Shown: positions 43,173 to 52,202 of the stretch, piece after piece
Layout: every line of letters starts with the position of its first letter
Position numbering within the stretch: the stretch's first letter is position 1
Assembly (NCBI RefSeq): GCF_024172085.1
Contig: NZ_JAMZDZ010000001.1
Span: 310,001 to 374,000 of the forward strand
Direction of reading: 5' to 3'
Length of the DNA stretch: 64,000 nt
Source of the DNA: Hamadaea flava
Lineage (GTDB): Bacteria > Actinomycetota > Actinomycetes > Mycobacteriales > Micromonosporaceae
Translations under genes and position numbers: made by a program
Notes under the pieces: generated by a model
What the model was told of the DNA's origin: nothing
The model's input: only the letters and a program-made list of their open reading frames with translations
Databases searched by the model: none

Positions 43173-44924
43173 TCAGGCGGACGTCGTCGAACCATGGGAA
43201 CGCCCGACCTCGACGCGGCAGCGCAGCACGTGCTCGCCCGGAGCGAGCTCGGACCGCAGCGTCGGCAGGACCGTACGCGGGAAGTACAGGTGCGACCCGG
43301 GCATCGGATGGACGATCTCCCCCGTCCGCCCCGCGTCCTCCGACGTGATCGAGCTGGTGATGCCGCTCCCCGTGGCGGACGCCGTCCCGTCGCCGGTCGA
43401 CGTCGCGGTTTCCACCTGCAGCCACGGTACGCAGAACCCGCCCTCGGCGATGTGCAGGGTTCGGCCGGTGACGATGCGGTGCTCCCGGACGTGAGCGTCG
43501 CCGTCGAACCAAAGTCGGCTGGAGACCGTGACGTCGGGCCACGGCTCCCAGTCGACCACCACGGCGGAGCCGTCGAGCGACGACGACCCGGAGGTGCGCG
43601 TACGCCAGTGCACGTCGTCGTCGGACAGTCCGAGCGCCGAGTCGAACGCGGAGTTCTCCAGGTCGGCTCCGCCGGTCGGCACGCTGATCCCCGCGAGCGT
43701 GGAGTACGCGAACTTCGCGTACTTGGCCGCTCCCCCACGCGCGTTCCACAGTGGGGCGTGCTGGCCGTTCAGCGCGACTACGTCGCCGTCGGCCGACCGG
43801 TTGAGCACCATCACCGGCGCCGGCTGCACCGTGACCCGTTCCTGCGACAAGGCTGCCGGAGCCGCCGTCCAGAACGGATGGTCGGCTGGGGCGGCGAGCG
43901 CGGAGAAGAACTTCGTCCCCCAGTACGGCGAGCCGCCGGCGAGGTACTGCTCGACCACACCGGTGTTCGGGTAGGCGTACCCGACGGTCAGGCCGCCGTC
44001 CTCGGCCGCGATCGGCTGCCGCCACCACCAGTCGAGGTGCCGCTGAGCCAGTCCGCGTACGCGGTCCCAGGGCAGGGCGGGCTGGTCCGCGGCGGCCAGC
44101 ACCGGCCAGAACGACCCCTGCGCGAGCCGGTAGCCGAGGCTGCGCCCGAATGGCAGGCCCGCGCCGTCGTCGGCGAACCAGTGCTGGAACTGCTGCGCGA
44201 ACTCGGCCGCACGCGAGCGGAACCTTGCGGCCCGCGCGGGGTCGACCGCGTCCAGCGACGCCAGCAACAGGCCATAGAAGTGGAATCCGAACGGCACGTA
44301 GTAGTCCCGGGGCGCGCTCCGGGCCGGCAGGCCGGGCCCGTCGGCGTACCAGCCGTCGGCGATCGCGAACTCCTCCAGCCGGTCCAGGTGCGCGCTCACT
44401 CGCGCTTCCTCCACTTGTACGCCGACCGCCCGCAACCCGGTGGCTGCCAGCACCGGGAAGAAGTGCCAGTTGTTGTCGACGGGGGTCGCGTTCGCGGCGA
44501 CCGACAGCCAGTCCCGGAGGTGGTCCCGCTGGCGTCCGGTCAGCGGCTCCCACAGTTCGTGCGGGGCGACCGCCAGCGCGTAGCCGACCGCGGCGGACTC
44601 GACGACGCGCTGGTCGAGGTCGGGCGGTGGGCCGATGTACCAGGGATGGGCCGGGTCGACCGCGGCGGTCAGCGAATTGCGCAGCTCGTCCCACTGAACG
44701 TCCGCGCGCAGGCCGCCCGCGGCCGACGCGGCGAGGCCCCAGAGCGGGCGGGCGACCAACTCGAACCAGGTCGCACCGGGATCGTGGTTGGTGGCGTGGA
44801 CGGGTTGCCGGTCCGGGCCGAGGGCGGCGGTACGCGTGGCGGGCGAGACGACGGCGAGCAGGGCCGAAAACCAGCCCTCCCGATCAGCAGAAACAGCGCC
44901 GTGGATCTGGTGTAACGAGGGCAT
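43173..44924 (-). CDS. DUF2264-domain protein, probable glycoside hydrolase
   Basis: 583 residues. The N-terminal alpha/alpha-barrel region carries the DUF2264 marks: REGWFSALLAVV, PVDNNWHFFPVLAATGLRAVG, and GWYADGPGLPARSAPRDYYVPFGFHFYGLL. The C-terminal 250 residues are beta-sandwich-like. No signal peptide is present, so it is cytoplasmic. I recall DUF2264 being tied to the CAZy family GH154 (beta-glucuronidase on arabinogalactan-type glycans); treat that as tentative. TATTCT (44937-44932) lies 7 nt before ATG 44924, and an operator-like site sits in the promoter spacer. Confidence 0.8.
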   Translation of the reverse strand: MPSLHQIHGAVSADREGWFSALLAVVSPATRTAALGPDRQPVHATNHDPGATWFELVARPLWGLAASAAGGLRADVQWDELRNSLTAAVDPAHPWYIGPPPDLDQRVVESAAVGYALAVAPHELWEPLTGRQRDHLRDWLSVAANATPVDNNWHFFPVLAATGLRAVGVQVEEARVSAHLDRLEEFAIADGWYADGPGLPARSAPRDYYVPFGFHFYGLLLASLDAVDPARAARFRSRAAEFAQQFQHWFADDGAGLPFGRSLGYRLAQGSFWPVLAAADQPALPWDRVRGLAQRHLDWWWRQPIAAEDGGLTVGYAYPNTGVVEQYLAGGSPYWGTKFFSALAAPADHPFWTAAPAALSQERVTVQPAPVMVLNRSADGDVVALNGQHAPLWNARGGAAKYAKFAYSTLAGISVPTGGADLENSAFDSALGLSDDDVHWRTRTSGSSSLDGSAVVVDWEPWPDVTVSSRLWFDGDAHVREHRIVTGRTLHIAEGGFCVPWLQVETATSTGDGTASATGSGITSSITSEDAGRTGEIVHPMPGSHLYFPRTVLPTLRSELAPGEHVLRCRVEVGRSHGSTTSA

Positions 44925-44944
44925 GGCTGGCAGAATACGATCGC

Positions 44945-44957
44945 AGTAACCGCTTCC
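44945..44957. promoter_or_regulatory. LacI-type operator between the DUF2264 and LacI genes
   Basis: AGTAACCGCTTCC lies between the -10 TATTCT (44937-44932) and the -35-like TTGTGG of the leftward DUF2264 promoter. It shares AACCGSTT with sites at 51062 and 51163. A 15-bp-spaced direct repeat, CCAGATCTCG (44971 and 44986), lies in the leader of the rightward lacI gene. Autoregulation and repression of the sugar genes are inferred. Confidence 0.6.
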
Positions 44958-45044
44958 ACAACAGTTTTCCCCAGATCTCGAAGAGCCAGATCTCGTAGCA
45001 CCGATCCCGCAGCGCCAGAATCCGAAGCGAAGGTCAGGAGTCCC

Positions 45045-46091
45045 GTGAGCCAGCCGTCCAAGCGCCCCACCATCCGCGATGTCGCCCGCGCGGCCGGCGT
45101 CTCGGTCGCGACGGTCTCCCGCGCGCTCTCCGGCGACTACCCGGTCTCCACCGCGACCCGCGCCCGCATCCAGCGGGCCGTCCGCGACCTCGACTACGTG
45201 GTCAACGCGCACGCCCGCGCGCTGTCGGGGGCGACGTCGAAGGTGGTCGCCATCCTGATGAAGGAGACGGTGACCCCGTTCTACGCGCACATCGCGGCGG
45301 GCGTGGAGGCTGAGGCGGCCGAGCACGGACGGCTGTGCCTGGTCTGCACCACGCACGGCGACGCCGATCGCGAGCTGGAGATCATCAAGCTCATGCGGGA
45401 GCAGCACGCCGACGCCGTCATCCTCGTCGGCGGGGTCGTGGAGAACGAGGAGTACCGCGAGCGGATGAAGCGCTACGCGATCGGTCTGGCCGACGCGGGG
45501 TCGAAGCTGGTGACCTGTGCCCGCCCGCCGCTGGGTCCGGACATCCCGGCGATCGCCGTGGAATACGACAACGTCGGCGGGGCGTACGCCGCCACCTCGC
45601 ACCTGCTCTCCGCCGGTCACCGACGCATCCTGATGCTCGCCGGACCGGACGGCTTCACCACCAGCGACCAGCGCGTGGTGGGCTACCGCAACGCGCTGGC
45701 GGCGTACAAGATCGCGGTCGACCCGGCCCTCATCAGCCACGGCGACATGGGCCGCGACGGCGGGTACGACCGCACGGCCGCGGTGCTCGACCGGGGCGTC
45801 GAGTTCACCGGGGTCTTCGCCGGCAACGACAACACGGCCGCCGGGGCGATCGCCGCGCTGCGGGACCGGGGCAGACGCGTACCGGAGGACGTCAGCATCA
45901 TCGGGTTCGACGACGTCCCGCTGGCCGGGGACCTCAACCCGCCGCTGACCACTGTGCACCTACCGCATGAGGAGCTGGGCCGCACAGCGGTGAAGATGGC
46001 GTTGCAGGGCAACGGCTCCGGCCGCCAGCACGTCATGCTCGGTACGCACATCGTCGTCCGCGACTCGGTCACCACCGCCACCCCCCACTGA
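45045..46091 (+). CDS. LacI-family transcriptional repressor of the oligosaccharide locus
   Basis: 348 residues. The LacI HTH is textbook (PTIRDVARAAGVSVATVSRALSG, residues 6-28), with the hinge helix DYVVNAHARALSG. The periplasmic-binding-like effector domain follows, ending with FAGNDNTAAGAIAALRDRGRRVPEDVSIIGFDDVP. GTG 45045 has AGGAG upstream. It lies between DUF2264 and the fucosidase/ABC operon and probably binds the AACCGSTT sites. The inducer is presumably an imported fucosylated or uronic sugar (inference). Confidence 0.9.
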   Translation: MSQPSKRPTIRDVARAAGVSVATVSRALSGDYPVSTATRARIQRAVRDLDYVVNAHARALSGATSKVVAILMKETVTPFYAHIAAGVEAEAAEHGRLCLVCTTHGDADRELEIIKLMREQHADAVILVGGVVENEEYRERMKRYAIGLADAGSKLVTCARPPLGPDIPAIAVEYDNVGGAYAATSHLLSAGHRRILMLAGPDGFTTSDQRVVGYRNALAAYKIAVDPALISHGDMGRDGGYDRTAAVLDRGVEFTGVFAGNDNTAAGAIAALRDRGRRVPEDVSIIGFDDVPLAGDLNPPLTTVHLPHEELGRTAVKMALQGNGSGRQHVMLGTHIVVRDSVTTATPH

Positions 46092-46174
46092 CCAACCCCG
46101 CGGATCACAGTTACGCGGGCCAAAACCGCCGCGGGAAGCATGCGCATCCGTGATCTGCCGCCGAAGGCAAAGCG
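46092..46174. terminator. Convergent gap with a weak palindrome
   Basis: The end of lacI and the end of the fucosidase gene face each other here. GGATCAC near 46102 and GTGATCT near 46150 form imperfect outer arms, with a C/G-rich inner part. It has the same layout as the stronger GATC palindromes elsewhere but poorer pairing. Confidence 0.4.
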
Positions 46175-47359
46175 CTAGGAAGCGGTGAAGGCGGTGACGG
46201 CGGCGAGGGAGCCGGGTGGGGCCGCCTGGATGTCCAGGGTGGACGCCACGACGGGTGCGACGGAGTGCCACCGGCGTATCCCGACGGATGAGCCCGCGGC
46301 GATCTCGATCCCGTCCGCCACCACGGCGTACCCGTTGATGAACTGGCCGGCCCGCAGTTCCTCGCGCAGCTCGAGGTGGTCGAACCGCACTGGCTTGGGG
46401 AAGGTGGCGCGGAAGCCGCCGGGGATCGCGGACAGGGTGGCCGGGACGGGCCGCGCGAAGCGGCGCCGCAGCTCGCCGGTGACCTCCAGGAGCCGGTCGA
46501 CGTCGGCCGGGTCGAGCCGGCCGCCCGGGGTGGGCGCGAGGTTGAGCAGCAGCCCGGCGCCGAGTCCCATCGATCGGTCGAAGATCTCCAGCAGCTGCTC
46601 CCGTGTCTTCAGCGCCGACGACGGCTGCCAGAACCAGTCGGCGCGGATCGGGACGTCGCACTCCGGCGGCAGGTACCGCTGTCCGTCCAAGTGCGACACG
46701 GCGGTGGTGAACATCGAGACGTCCGTCGCGGAGACGGTGTAGCGGACGGGTTCGGTGGCCAGCCCGTCCTCGTTGCCGACCCAGCGGATGGTCGGCTCGC
46801 CCAGGTTGAAGACCATCGCGTCGGGCTGATGCTCCCGCACCACCGCCATGATCCGCGTCCAGTCGTACGTGCGACCCTCCGAGCCCGCGCCGTCGAACCA
46901 GATCTCGAACAGCGGCCCGTAGCCGGTGCACAGCTCGGTGAGCTGCGCGACGTACAGGTCGTCGTAGGCTTCCGCGTCGTCGTAGCAGGCCGCGTTGCGG
47001 TCCCACGGCGACAGGTAGAGGCCCAGCCCCAGCCCCGCGTCACGGCAGGCGGCGGCCAGCTCCGCGACCACGTCACCCCGGCCGTCCCGCCAGGTCGCGC
47101 TCTTCACCGAGTACGCAGTGGTGGCGGTCGGCCAGAGGCAGAAGCCGTCGTGGTGTTTCGCGGTGAGCACGACGTACCGCGCGCCCGCCCGTTTCGCGAC
47201 GTCGACCCACTGCGTCACGTCGAGGTCGTCCGGCGCGAAGGTGGCCGGATCGGCGGTGCCGTCGCCCCACTCCACCCCGTGGAACGTGTTGATCCCGAAG
47301 TGGAAGAACAGTCCGAAGCCGGCTTCCTGCCAGGCGAGCTGTCGCGGAGTCGGCCGCAT
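46175..47359 (-). CDS. GH29 alpha-L-fucosidase
   Basis: 394 residues, cytoplasmic. The GH29 barrel is recognisable from the start (QLAWQEAGFGLFFHFGINTFHGVEWG), with ARYVVLTAKHHDGFCLWPT and the nucleophile Asp in EIWFDGAGSEG. LLLNLAPTPGGRL ends the barrel, and a beta-sandwich tail follows (about 315-394). GH29 enzymes remove alpha-L-fucose by retention. ATG 47359 has GGAGGGA five bases upstream. It is last in the leftward operon behind the ABC importer, so it acts on imported oligosaccharides. Confidence 0.9.
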   Translation of the reverse strand: MRPTPRQLAWQEAGFGLFFHFGINTFHGVEWGDGTADPATFAPDDLDVTQWVDVAKRAGARYVVLTAKHHDGFCLWPTATTAYSVKSATWRDGRGDVVAELAAACRDAGLGLGLYLSPWDRNAACYDDAEAYDDLYVAQLTELCTGYGPLFEIWFDGAGSEGRTYDWTRIMAVVREHQPDAMVFNLGEPTIRWVGNEDGLATEPVRYTVSATDVSMFTTAVSHLDGQRYLPPECDVPIRADWFWQPSSALKTREQLLEIFDRSMGLGAGLLLNLAPTPGGRLDPADVDRLLEVTGELRRRFARPVPATLSAIPGGFRATFPKPVRFDHLELREELRAGQFINGYAVVADGIEIAAGSSVGIRRWHSVAPVVASTLDIQAAPPGSLAAVTAFTAS

Positions 47360-47421
47360 CCGTCCCTCCTCACGCGAGGGGCGGCGCCGGGACAATCCCA
47401 CGACGCCGCCCGTCCCCTGCC

Positions 47422-49089
47422 TTACTTGGACGCCGCGTACTCCTTGGCGTACTCCTCGCCGATCTTGTCACCGCCGTCAGCCTTGTACCGCTTGACCGCC
47501 GCGTCCCAGTCGTCGAGCGACGACCGGCCCATCACCACGGCGTTGAGCACATCGGTGATGGTCTTGCGGATGGCCGCCTCGCTCTTGCTGGCGGTGTCCG
47601 ACACGAGCCCGTACGCGGGGTTGCGCACCAGGTTCGGGGCGGTCTTCTTCTCGAACGCGTGCATGAGTGCGATCGCGTCGGGCGACACCCCGGGGTAGAA
47701 CAGCACCTGCGGCGCGTCGCAGAGGTAGGTGATGGGCAGGTTGGTCTTGTTCTCCCCGCCCTTCCACAGGTCGGTCTGCACCGGGTTGCCGGCCGCGTCT
47801 CGAGTGAAGTGGGCGCCCTCGACGCCGTAGTGGATCAGCTCGTACTCCTTGGTGCCGAACGGGGCGGCCAGGAAGTCGAGGACCCGCAGGAGCAGCTTGA
47901 TCCGGTCCGGCGCCGCCTTCTTCAGCACGGTGTAGCCGAACACGCTCCGGGCGGCGAAGAGCTTGCCGCCCGCGCTGCCGCCGACATACGGCAGCGCCGG
48001 GGCGACGGTGTACGCGCCCTTGGCCGCCGGGATCATGCTGGAGTACGCACCGAAGCCGTCGGTGAGGCTGCCGGTGATCTGCCCGGCGAACTGGGTCTTC
48101 GCGTCCACCTGCGACACGGTCAGCGCGTCCGGGTAGTAGACGCCCGCCGCGTACAGGTCTCGCATGAACGCGACGGCCTGCTTGAACTCCGGCGTCGCGA
48201 AGTACGACACGAACGAGGTGCCGTCGTTCTTCCAGAGGTTCGGCGCTCCCCACGCGGGAGCGTGCACGCCGAGGCCGAAGTTGCCGCTCTTGCTCGCGCC
48301 GAGGGCGTACTTCTTGTCCTTGGTGAGCGCCTTCGCCGCGGTGAGCAGGTCCGAGCTCGTCCAGCTGCCAGAGGTGAACGCCGCCTCGTCGACCCCGGCG
48401 CCCTTCCACATCTCCCGGTTGGCGAAGAAGATGTTGCCCGGCGCCGGCCGCTCGACCGGCACACCCATGATCCGGCCCTTGACCCGGCCCATGTCCTTCC
48501 AGGCCCGGGTGGGGATGTTCGCCAGGTTCGGGTACGCCTTCACCGCGTCGCCGGACAGGAACTCCGACAGGTCGGCGCACTTGCTGGCGACGAAGTCGGC
48601 CTCGCGCGGCAGGATGTAGCCGCCGCCGATGTTCATGATGTCGGGCAGGTCGTCCCCGGCCATCAGGGTGGCCATCTTCGCCTGGTAATCGGCGTCCGGA
48701 ACGACCGTCAGCTGCAGGTCGATGCCGAGCGCCTCGTTGACGGCCTGCAGGAACTTGTTGGTCTCCTTCGGGCCGGGCGGGGTGCCGTAGGTGATCACGA
48801 CCGCCTTGACGACGCTGCCGTCACCGGGCTTGCCGCTGGTCGCGTTGCCGACCTCCGACGGGTACTTGGTGTAGCCGTTCTGCACGTCGTTGCCGTCGCC
48901 CGGCAGGTCCGGGGTGGGCACCTTGGCGGCCGTGTACGTGGGCCACGCCGCCTGCTCGGTGCCGGCGTTGCCGACGCCGCCGCCGCTGGTGCCGTCGCCG
49001 CAGGCGCTGATCAGCGAGGGCACCGCGACGGCCGTGGCGCCCAGGCCGATCGCCCGGAACACGGAACGGCGGGAGAGCTCCGAAGACAT
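47422..49089 (-). CDS. Extracellular solute-binding lipoprotein (LipO-type)
   Basis: 555 residues, longer than usual CUT1 binding proteins and typical of those paired with LplB/LplC permeases for complex oligosaccharides. A twin-arginine signal SRRSVFRAIG and a lipobox LISAC with Cys30 predict Tat export and lipid anchoring. Binding-protein features include AGDDLPDIMNIGGGYILPREADFV, NIFFANREMWKGAGVDEAAF and VFGYTVLKKAAPDRIKLLLR. AGGAA precedes ATG 49089. It lies third, after the two permeases. Confidence 0.9.
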   Translation of the reverse strand: MSSELSRRSVFRAIGLGATAVAVPSLISACGDGTSGGGVGNAGTEQAAWPTYTAAKVPTPDLPGDGNDVQNGYTKYPSEVGNATSGKPGDGSVVKAVVITYGTPPGPKETNKFLQAVNEALGIDLQLTVVPDADYQAKMATLMAGDDLPDIMNIGGGYILPREADFVASKCADLSEFLSGDAVKAYPNLANIPTRAWKDMGRVKGRIMGVPVERPAPGNIFFANREMWKGAGVDEAAFTSGSWTSSDLLTAAKALTKDKKYALGASKSGNFGLGVHAPAWGAPNLWKNDGTSFVSYFATPEFKQAVAFMRDLYAAGVYYPDALTVSQVDAKTQFAGQITGSLTDGFGAYSSMIPAAKGAYTVAPALPYVGGSAGGKLFAARSVFGYTVLKKAAPDRIKLLLRVLDFLAAPFGTKEYELIHYGVEGAHFTRDAAGNPVQTDLWKGGENKTNLPITYLCDAPQVLFYPGVSPDAIALMHAFEKKTAPNLVRNPAYGLVSDTASKSEAAIRKTITDVLNAVVMGRSSLDDWDAAVKRYKADGGDKIGEEYAKEYAASK

Positions 49090-49136
49090 GGGGTAGTTCC
49101 TTTCTCGACAGTGAGAATGAGCAGGTGAAGAGGGGT

Positions 49137-50042
49137 TCAGCTCTTGATGGCGCCGGTGAGCACTCCGCGGACGAAGAAGCGCTGCACGAACGGGTAGACC
49201 AGGATGATCGGGATGACCGCGATGATCACGACGGCCATGCGGACCGTCTGCGGCGCGGACACGGCCGCCGCGTCGGCGGCCGACGGGTCCGCCAGCTGGG
49301 CGCCCTGGATGACGTACATCCGCAGCACCTGCTGGATCGGGAACTTCGAGTCCGACATGTAGATCGAGGCGTGGAACCAGGCGTTCCAGTAGCTCACCGC
49401 GTAGAACAGGCCGATGACGGCCAGCACGGCCTTGGACAGCGGCAGCACGACCCGCCACAACACCTGCCACTCGCCGGCGCCGTCGAGCCGGGCCGCCTCG
49501 AACAGCTCCTCCGGCAGGCCCTGGATGAAGCCCCGGACGATCACGAGGTTGAAGACGTTGATCATCACCGGCGCGACCAGGGCCGCGTAGTTGTCCAGCA
49601 GGCCCAGCTGCTTCACCACCAGGTACGCCGGGATCATGCCGGGCGGGAAGAGGAAGGTGAACAGGATGCCGAGCAGGATCTTCTTGCCGCCGACCAGTTG
49701 CGGACGGCTCAGCGCGTACGCCAGCAGGGTGGTGGCGACGAGGCTGGCCAGCGTGCCGACGAGGGTCACGCCGATGCTGACGCCGATCGCCTTGGTGACT
49801 TGACCGCCCCGGAAGATGTCCCGGTACGCGTCGAAGGTCGGGTGCTGGGGCCACAGCACCCAGCCGCCGTTGGCGACCACCTCGTCCGGGCTGGCCAGGC
49901 TGGTCGAGATGACGACCAGGAACGGGACCAGCACCAGCAGGCAGATGACCGCCAGGGCGACGCCCTTGGCCGCCTTCGTCACCGGTTTCGCCGGCTCCTG
50001 CCAGGCCGGGCGGCCCGATCGCTTCAGGGTGGCGCTGCTCAT
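49137..50042 (-). CDS. Carbohydrate ABC permease, LplC/YtcP type
   Basis: 301 residues with six membrane helices. The EAA loop is EAARLDGAGEWQVLWRVVLP. FLFPPGMIPAYLVVKQLGLLDNYAAL is characteristic of the YtcP/LplC subgroup. ATG 50042 overlaps the stop of the partner permease (ATGA). It works with the 50039 permease and the 47422 lipoprotein; no ATPase gene is present, so a shared one is needed. Confidence 0.9.
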   Translation of the reverse strand: MSSATLKRSGRPAWQEPAKPVTKAAKGVALAVICLLVLVPFLVVISTSLASPDEVVANGGWVLWPQHPTFDAYRDIFRGGQVTKAIGVSIGVTLVGTLASLVATTLLAYALSRPQLVGGKKILLGILFTFLFPPGMIPAYLVVKQLGLLDNYAALVAPVMINVFNLVIVRGFIQGLPEELFEAARLDGAGEWQVLWRVVLPLSKAVLAVIGLFYAVSYWNAWFHASIYMSDSKFPIQQVLRMYVIQGAQLADPSAADAAAVSAPQTVRMAVVIIAVIPIILVYPFVQRFFVRGVLTGAIKS

Positions 50043-51028
50043 CGGTAGACCCCCTGCTCGCCGAGGCGGTGGGCGACCTTGTTGGCGGCGTACACGAGGA
50101 TCGCGCCGATGACGCCCTTGAAGATGCCAGCCGCGGCGGCCAGCGGGAAGTCGCCTCCGCCGCCGAGGCTCTTGTAGTAGACGTAGGTGTCGATGATCTC
50201 GCCGGCCGCCGGTCCGACCGCGTCTCGTTGCAGCAGCAGCTGTTCGAAGCCGACCGACAGCACCTCGCCGAGGCGCAGCACCAGCAGCAGCACGACGACC
50301 GACCGGATGCTGGGCAGCGTGACGTGCCAGAAGCGCCGCCAGGGTCCGGCGCCGTCCATCGCGGACGCCTCGTAGAGGGTGTCGTCGACCTGGGCGAGCG
50401 CGGCCAGGAAGATGATCGTCCCCCAGCCCGAGTCCTTCCAGATGACCTGGGCGATCAGTAGGGGCTTGAACGCGTCCGGGTTGCCGATGATGTCCACGGT
50501 GTGCAGGCCGTGGTCGGCCAGGAACCCGTTGACCACGCCCGCGCCGCCCAGGATCTGCTGGAACAGCGCGACGACGATGACCCACGAGATGAAGTGCGGC
50601 AGGTAGACGACGTTCTGCACCAGACGCTTGATGGTGGTGCTCGTCAGGCTGTGCAGCAGCAGCGCCAGCCCCAGCGGGACCGGGAAGTAGAAGATCAGCT
50701 GGAGCAGCGAGATCTCCACCGTGTTGAGCACCGCGTGCCAGAAGTCGGCGTCGCCGAACATCTTCTGGAAGGTCTCGACGCCCACGAGGTTCGACTCGGC
50801 GAGCGTGATGCCCGGCCAGTAGTCGGTGAAGGCGATGACCATCCCGAACGCGGCGCCCAGATGGAAGATCAAGAAGTACGCGAGCCCCGGTACGAGGAAC
50901 AGCCACAGTAACCGGTCACGTACCAGTTTCCGCCACAGTGGCATACGATCGCGCGGCACACGTGGTGCCTTACCTGCGCCGTTGCCATCTGCCGCCGCGG
51001 TATCCCGGGCGATCGTGCTGGCCGTCAT
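50039..51028 (-). CDS. Carbohydrate ABC permease, LplB type
   Basis: 329 residues. A cytoplasmic N-terminus (KAPRVPRDRMPLWRKLVRDRLLWLFLVPG) leads into six membrane helices. The EAA loop is YEASAMDGAGPWRRFWHVTLP. LAYFLIFHLGAAFGMVIAFTDYWPG and the AVGPAAGEIIDTYVYY segment are typical of LplB. ATG 51028 has GAGGAGGGAGGG directly upstream, an unusually strong site. It is the first gene of the importer-fucosidase operon, whose promoter region holds an operator-like GTAACCGGTT at about 51072-51063. Confidence 0.9.
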   Translation of the reverse strand: MTASTIARDTAAADGNGAGKAPRVPRDRMPLWRKLVRDRLLWLFLVPGLAYFLIFHLGAAFGMVIAFTDYWPGITLAESNLVGVETFQKMFGDADFWHAVLNTVEISLLQLIFYFPVPLGLALLLHSLTSTTIKRLVQNVVYLPHFISWVIVVALFQQILGGAGVVNGFLADHGLHTVDIIGNPDAFKPLLIAQVIWKDSGWGTIIFLAALAQVDDTLYEASAMDGAGPWRRFWHVTLPSIRSVVVLLLVLRLGEVLSVGFEQLLLQRDAVGPAAGEIIDTYVYYKSLGGGGDFPLAAAAGIFKGVIGAILVYAANKVAHRLGEQGVYR

Positions 51029-51061
51029 GGCCCTCCCTCCTCGGCAAGTGACCGAGAACAT

Positions 51062-51176
51062 AAACCGGTTACTAGCCTGACGTCAAGAGATCGCCTCAGC
51101 AGCGCACGCTTGTCCGGCATTGACCTCGTGTGACCGCGCCGATTACAGTGCCGCTCGTACAGAAAGCGGTTTCTGT
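51062..51176. promoter_or_regulatory. Divergent control region with two AACCGSTT operators
   Basis: On the minus strand the importer side holds AGTAACCGGTTTAT (about 51075-51062). On the dehydrogenase side there is a palindrome with ACAGAAA/TTTCTGT arms around GCGG (51159-51176), read on the minus strand as GAAACCGCTTTC. Both share AACCGSTT with the site at 44945. I infer one LacI-family regulator, probably the 45045 protein, binding all three. Confidence 0.6.
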
Positions 51177-51200
51177 CAAATGCGCAAGGAGCAGCTCACG

Positions 51201-52202
51201 ATGACTCTCCCCCGCCCGGTCGGCGCCTTCTCGACGCGCCCCGACGTGCTCCCGGCGGCGTTCACCCCGGACCTGATCGCCCGGCTGGACGAACGGCTGG
51301 CCCTGGTGCCCGGGGCCGCCGGCCCGGCCGTGCTCGGCCCGCACGACGAGCGGCTCGCCGAGGTGACCGTCCTGATCACCTCGTGGGAAGCCTTCCGGCT
51401 GGACGCGAGCGCCCTCGACCGGATGCCCCGGCTGCGCGCCGTGATCCACGCGGCCGGCTCGGTCCGGCACCACGTGACGGAAGAGGTGTGGCAGCGCGGC
51501 ATCCTCGTCTCGTCGGCCGCCGACGCCAACGCCGATCCGGTCGCCGACTTCACCGCGGCCGCCATCGCGCTCGGCCTCAAGCGGGTGATCCCGATGGCCC
51601 GCCGGTACGCCGACACCGGTCAGGTGCCCGCCTTCGGCGAACGAGTCGGGGCGGACGGGCGTACGGTCGGCGTGGTCGGGGCCTCCCGGATCGGCCGCCG
51701 CGTCATCCGCCGCCTCGTGGCCGCCGGGCACACCGTGCTCGTCTCCGACCCGTTCCTCGACAAGGCCGACGCCGTCGAGCTAGGCGCGCAGCTGACCGAC
51801 CTCGACGACATGTGCCGCCGCAGCGACGTGCTGACGATCCACGCCCCGGCGCTGCCGGAGACCCGTCACCTGATCAACGCGGACCGGCTCAAGCTGTTGC
51901 GGGACGGCGCGCTGCTGGTGAACACCGCCCGAGGCGCGCTCGTCGACACCGACGCGCTGGTCGACGAATGCCGGACCGGTCGCCTGGACGCCGTCCTGGA
52001 CGTCACCGACCCGGAGCCGCTGCCCGTCGGCCACCCGCTCTTCGAGCTGCCCAACGTGCTGATCACCCCGCATCTGGGCGGGGTTCAGGGCAGCGAGGTA
52101 CGCCGCTTCGGCGCGTACGCGACGGCCGAGGTCGAGCGGTTCACGAGCGGGCAGCCCCTCCTGGGCGAGGTACGCCTGGCCGACCTCCCACGGCTGGCCT
52201 GA
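51201..52202 (+). CDS. D-isomer-specific 2-hydroxyacid dehydrogenase
   Basis: 333 residues. The NAD-binding Rossmann domain is inserted in the substrate domain. Visible are VGVVGASRIGRRVIRRLVAAGH (GxGxxG variant GASRIG), TIHAPALPETRHLI, the catalytic Arg in NTARGALVDTDAL, and Glu and His in VTDPEPLP and ITPHLGG. The GxGxxG loop has Ser in the last-glycine-like position (GASRIG), which is common in this subgroup. It reduces a 2-keto acid or oxidises the 2-hydroxy acid. AAGGAG lies 10 nt before ATG 51201. Divergence from the importer and a shared operator suggest a catabolic step for the imported sugar. Confidence 0.88.
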   Translation: MTLPRPVGAFSTRPDVLPAAFTPDLIARLDERLALVPGAAGPAVLGPHDERLAEVTVLITSWEAFRLDASALDRMPRLRAVIHAAGSVRHHVTEEVWQRGILVSSAADANADPVADFTAAAIALGLKRVIPMARRYADTGQVPAFGERVGADGRTVGVVGASRIGRRVIRRLVAAGHTVLVSDPFLDKADAVELGAQLTDLDDMCRRSDVLTIHAPALPETRHLINADRLKLLRDGALLVNTARGALVDTDALVDECRTGRLDAVLDVTDPEPLPVGHPLFELPNVLITPHLGGVQGSEVRRFGAYATAEVERFTSGQPLLGEVRLADLPRLA

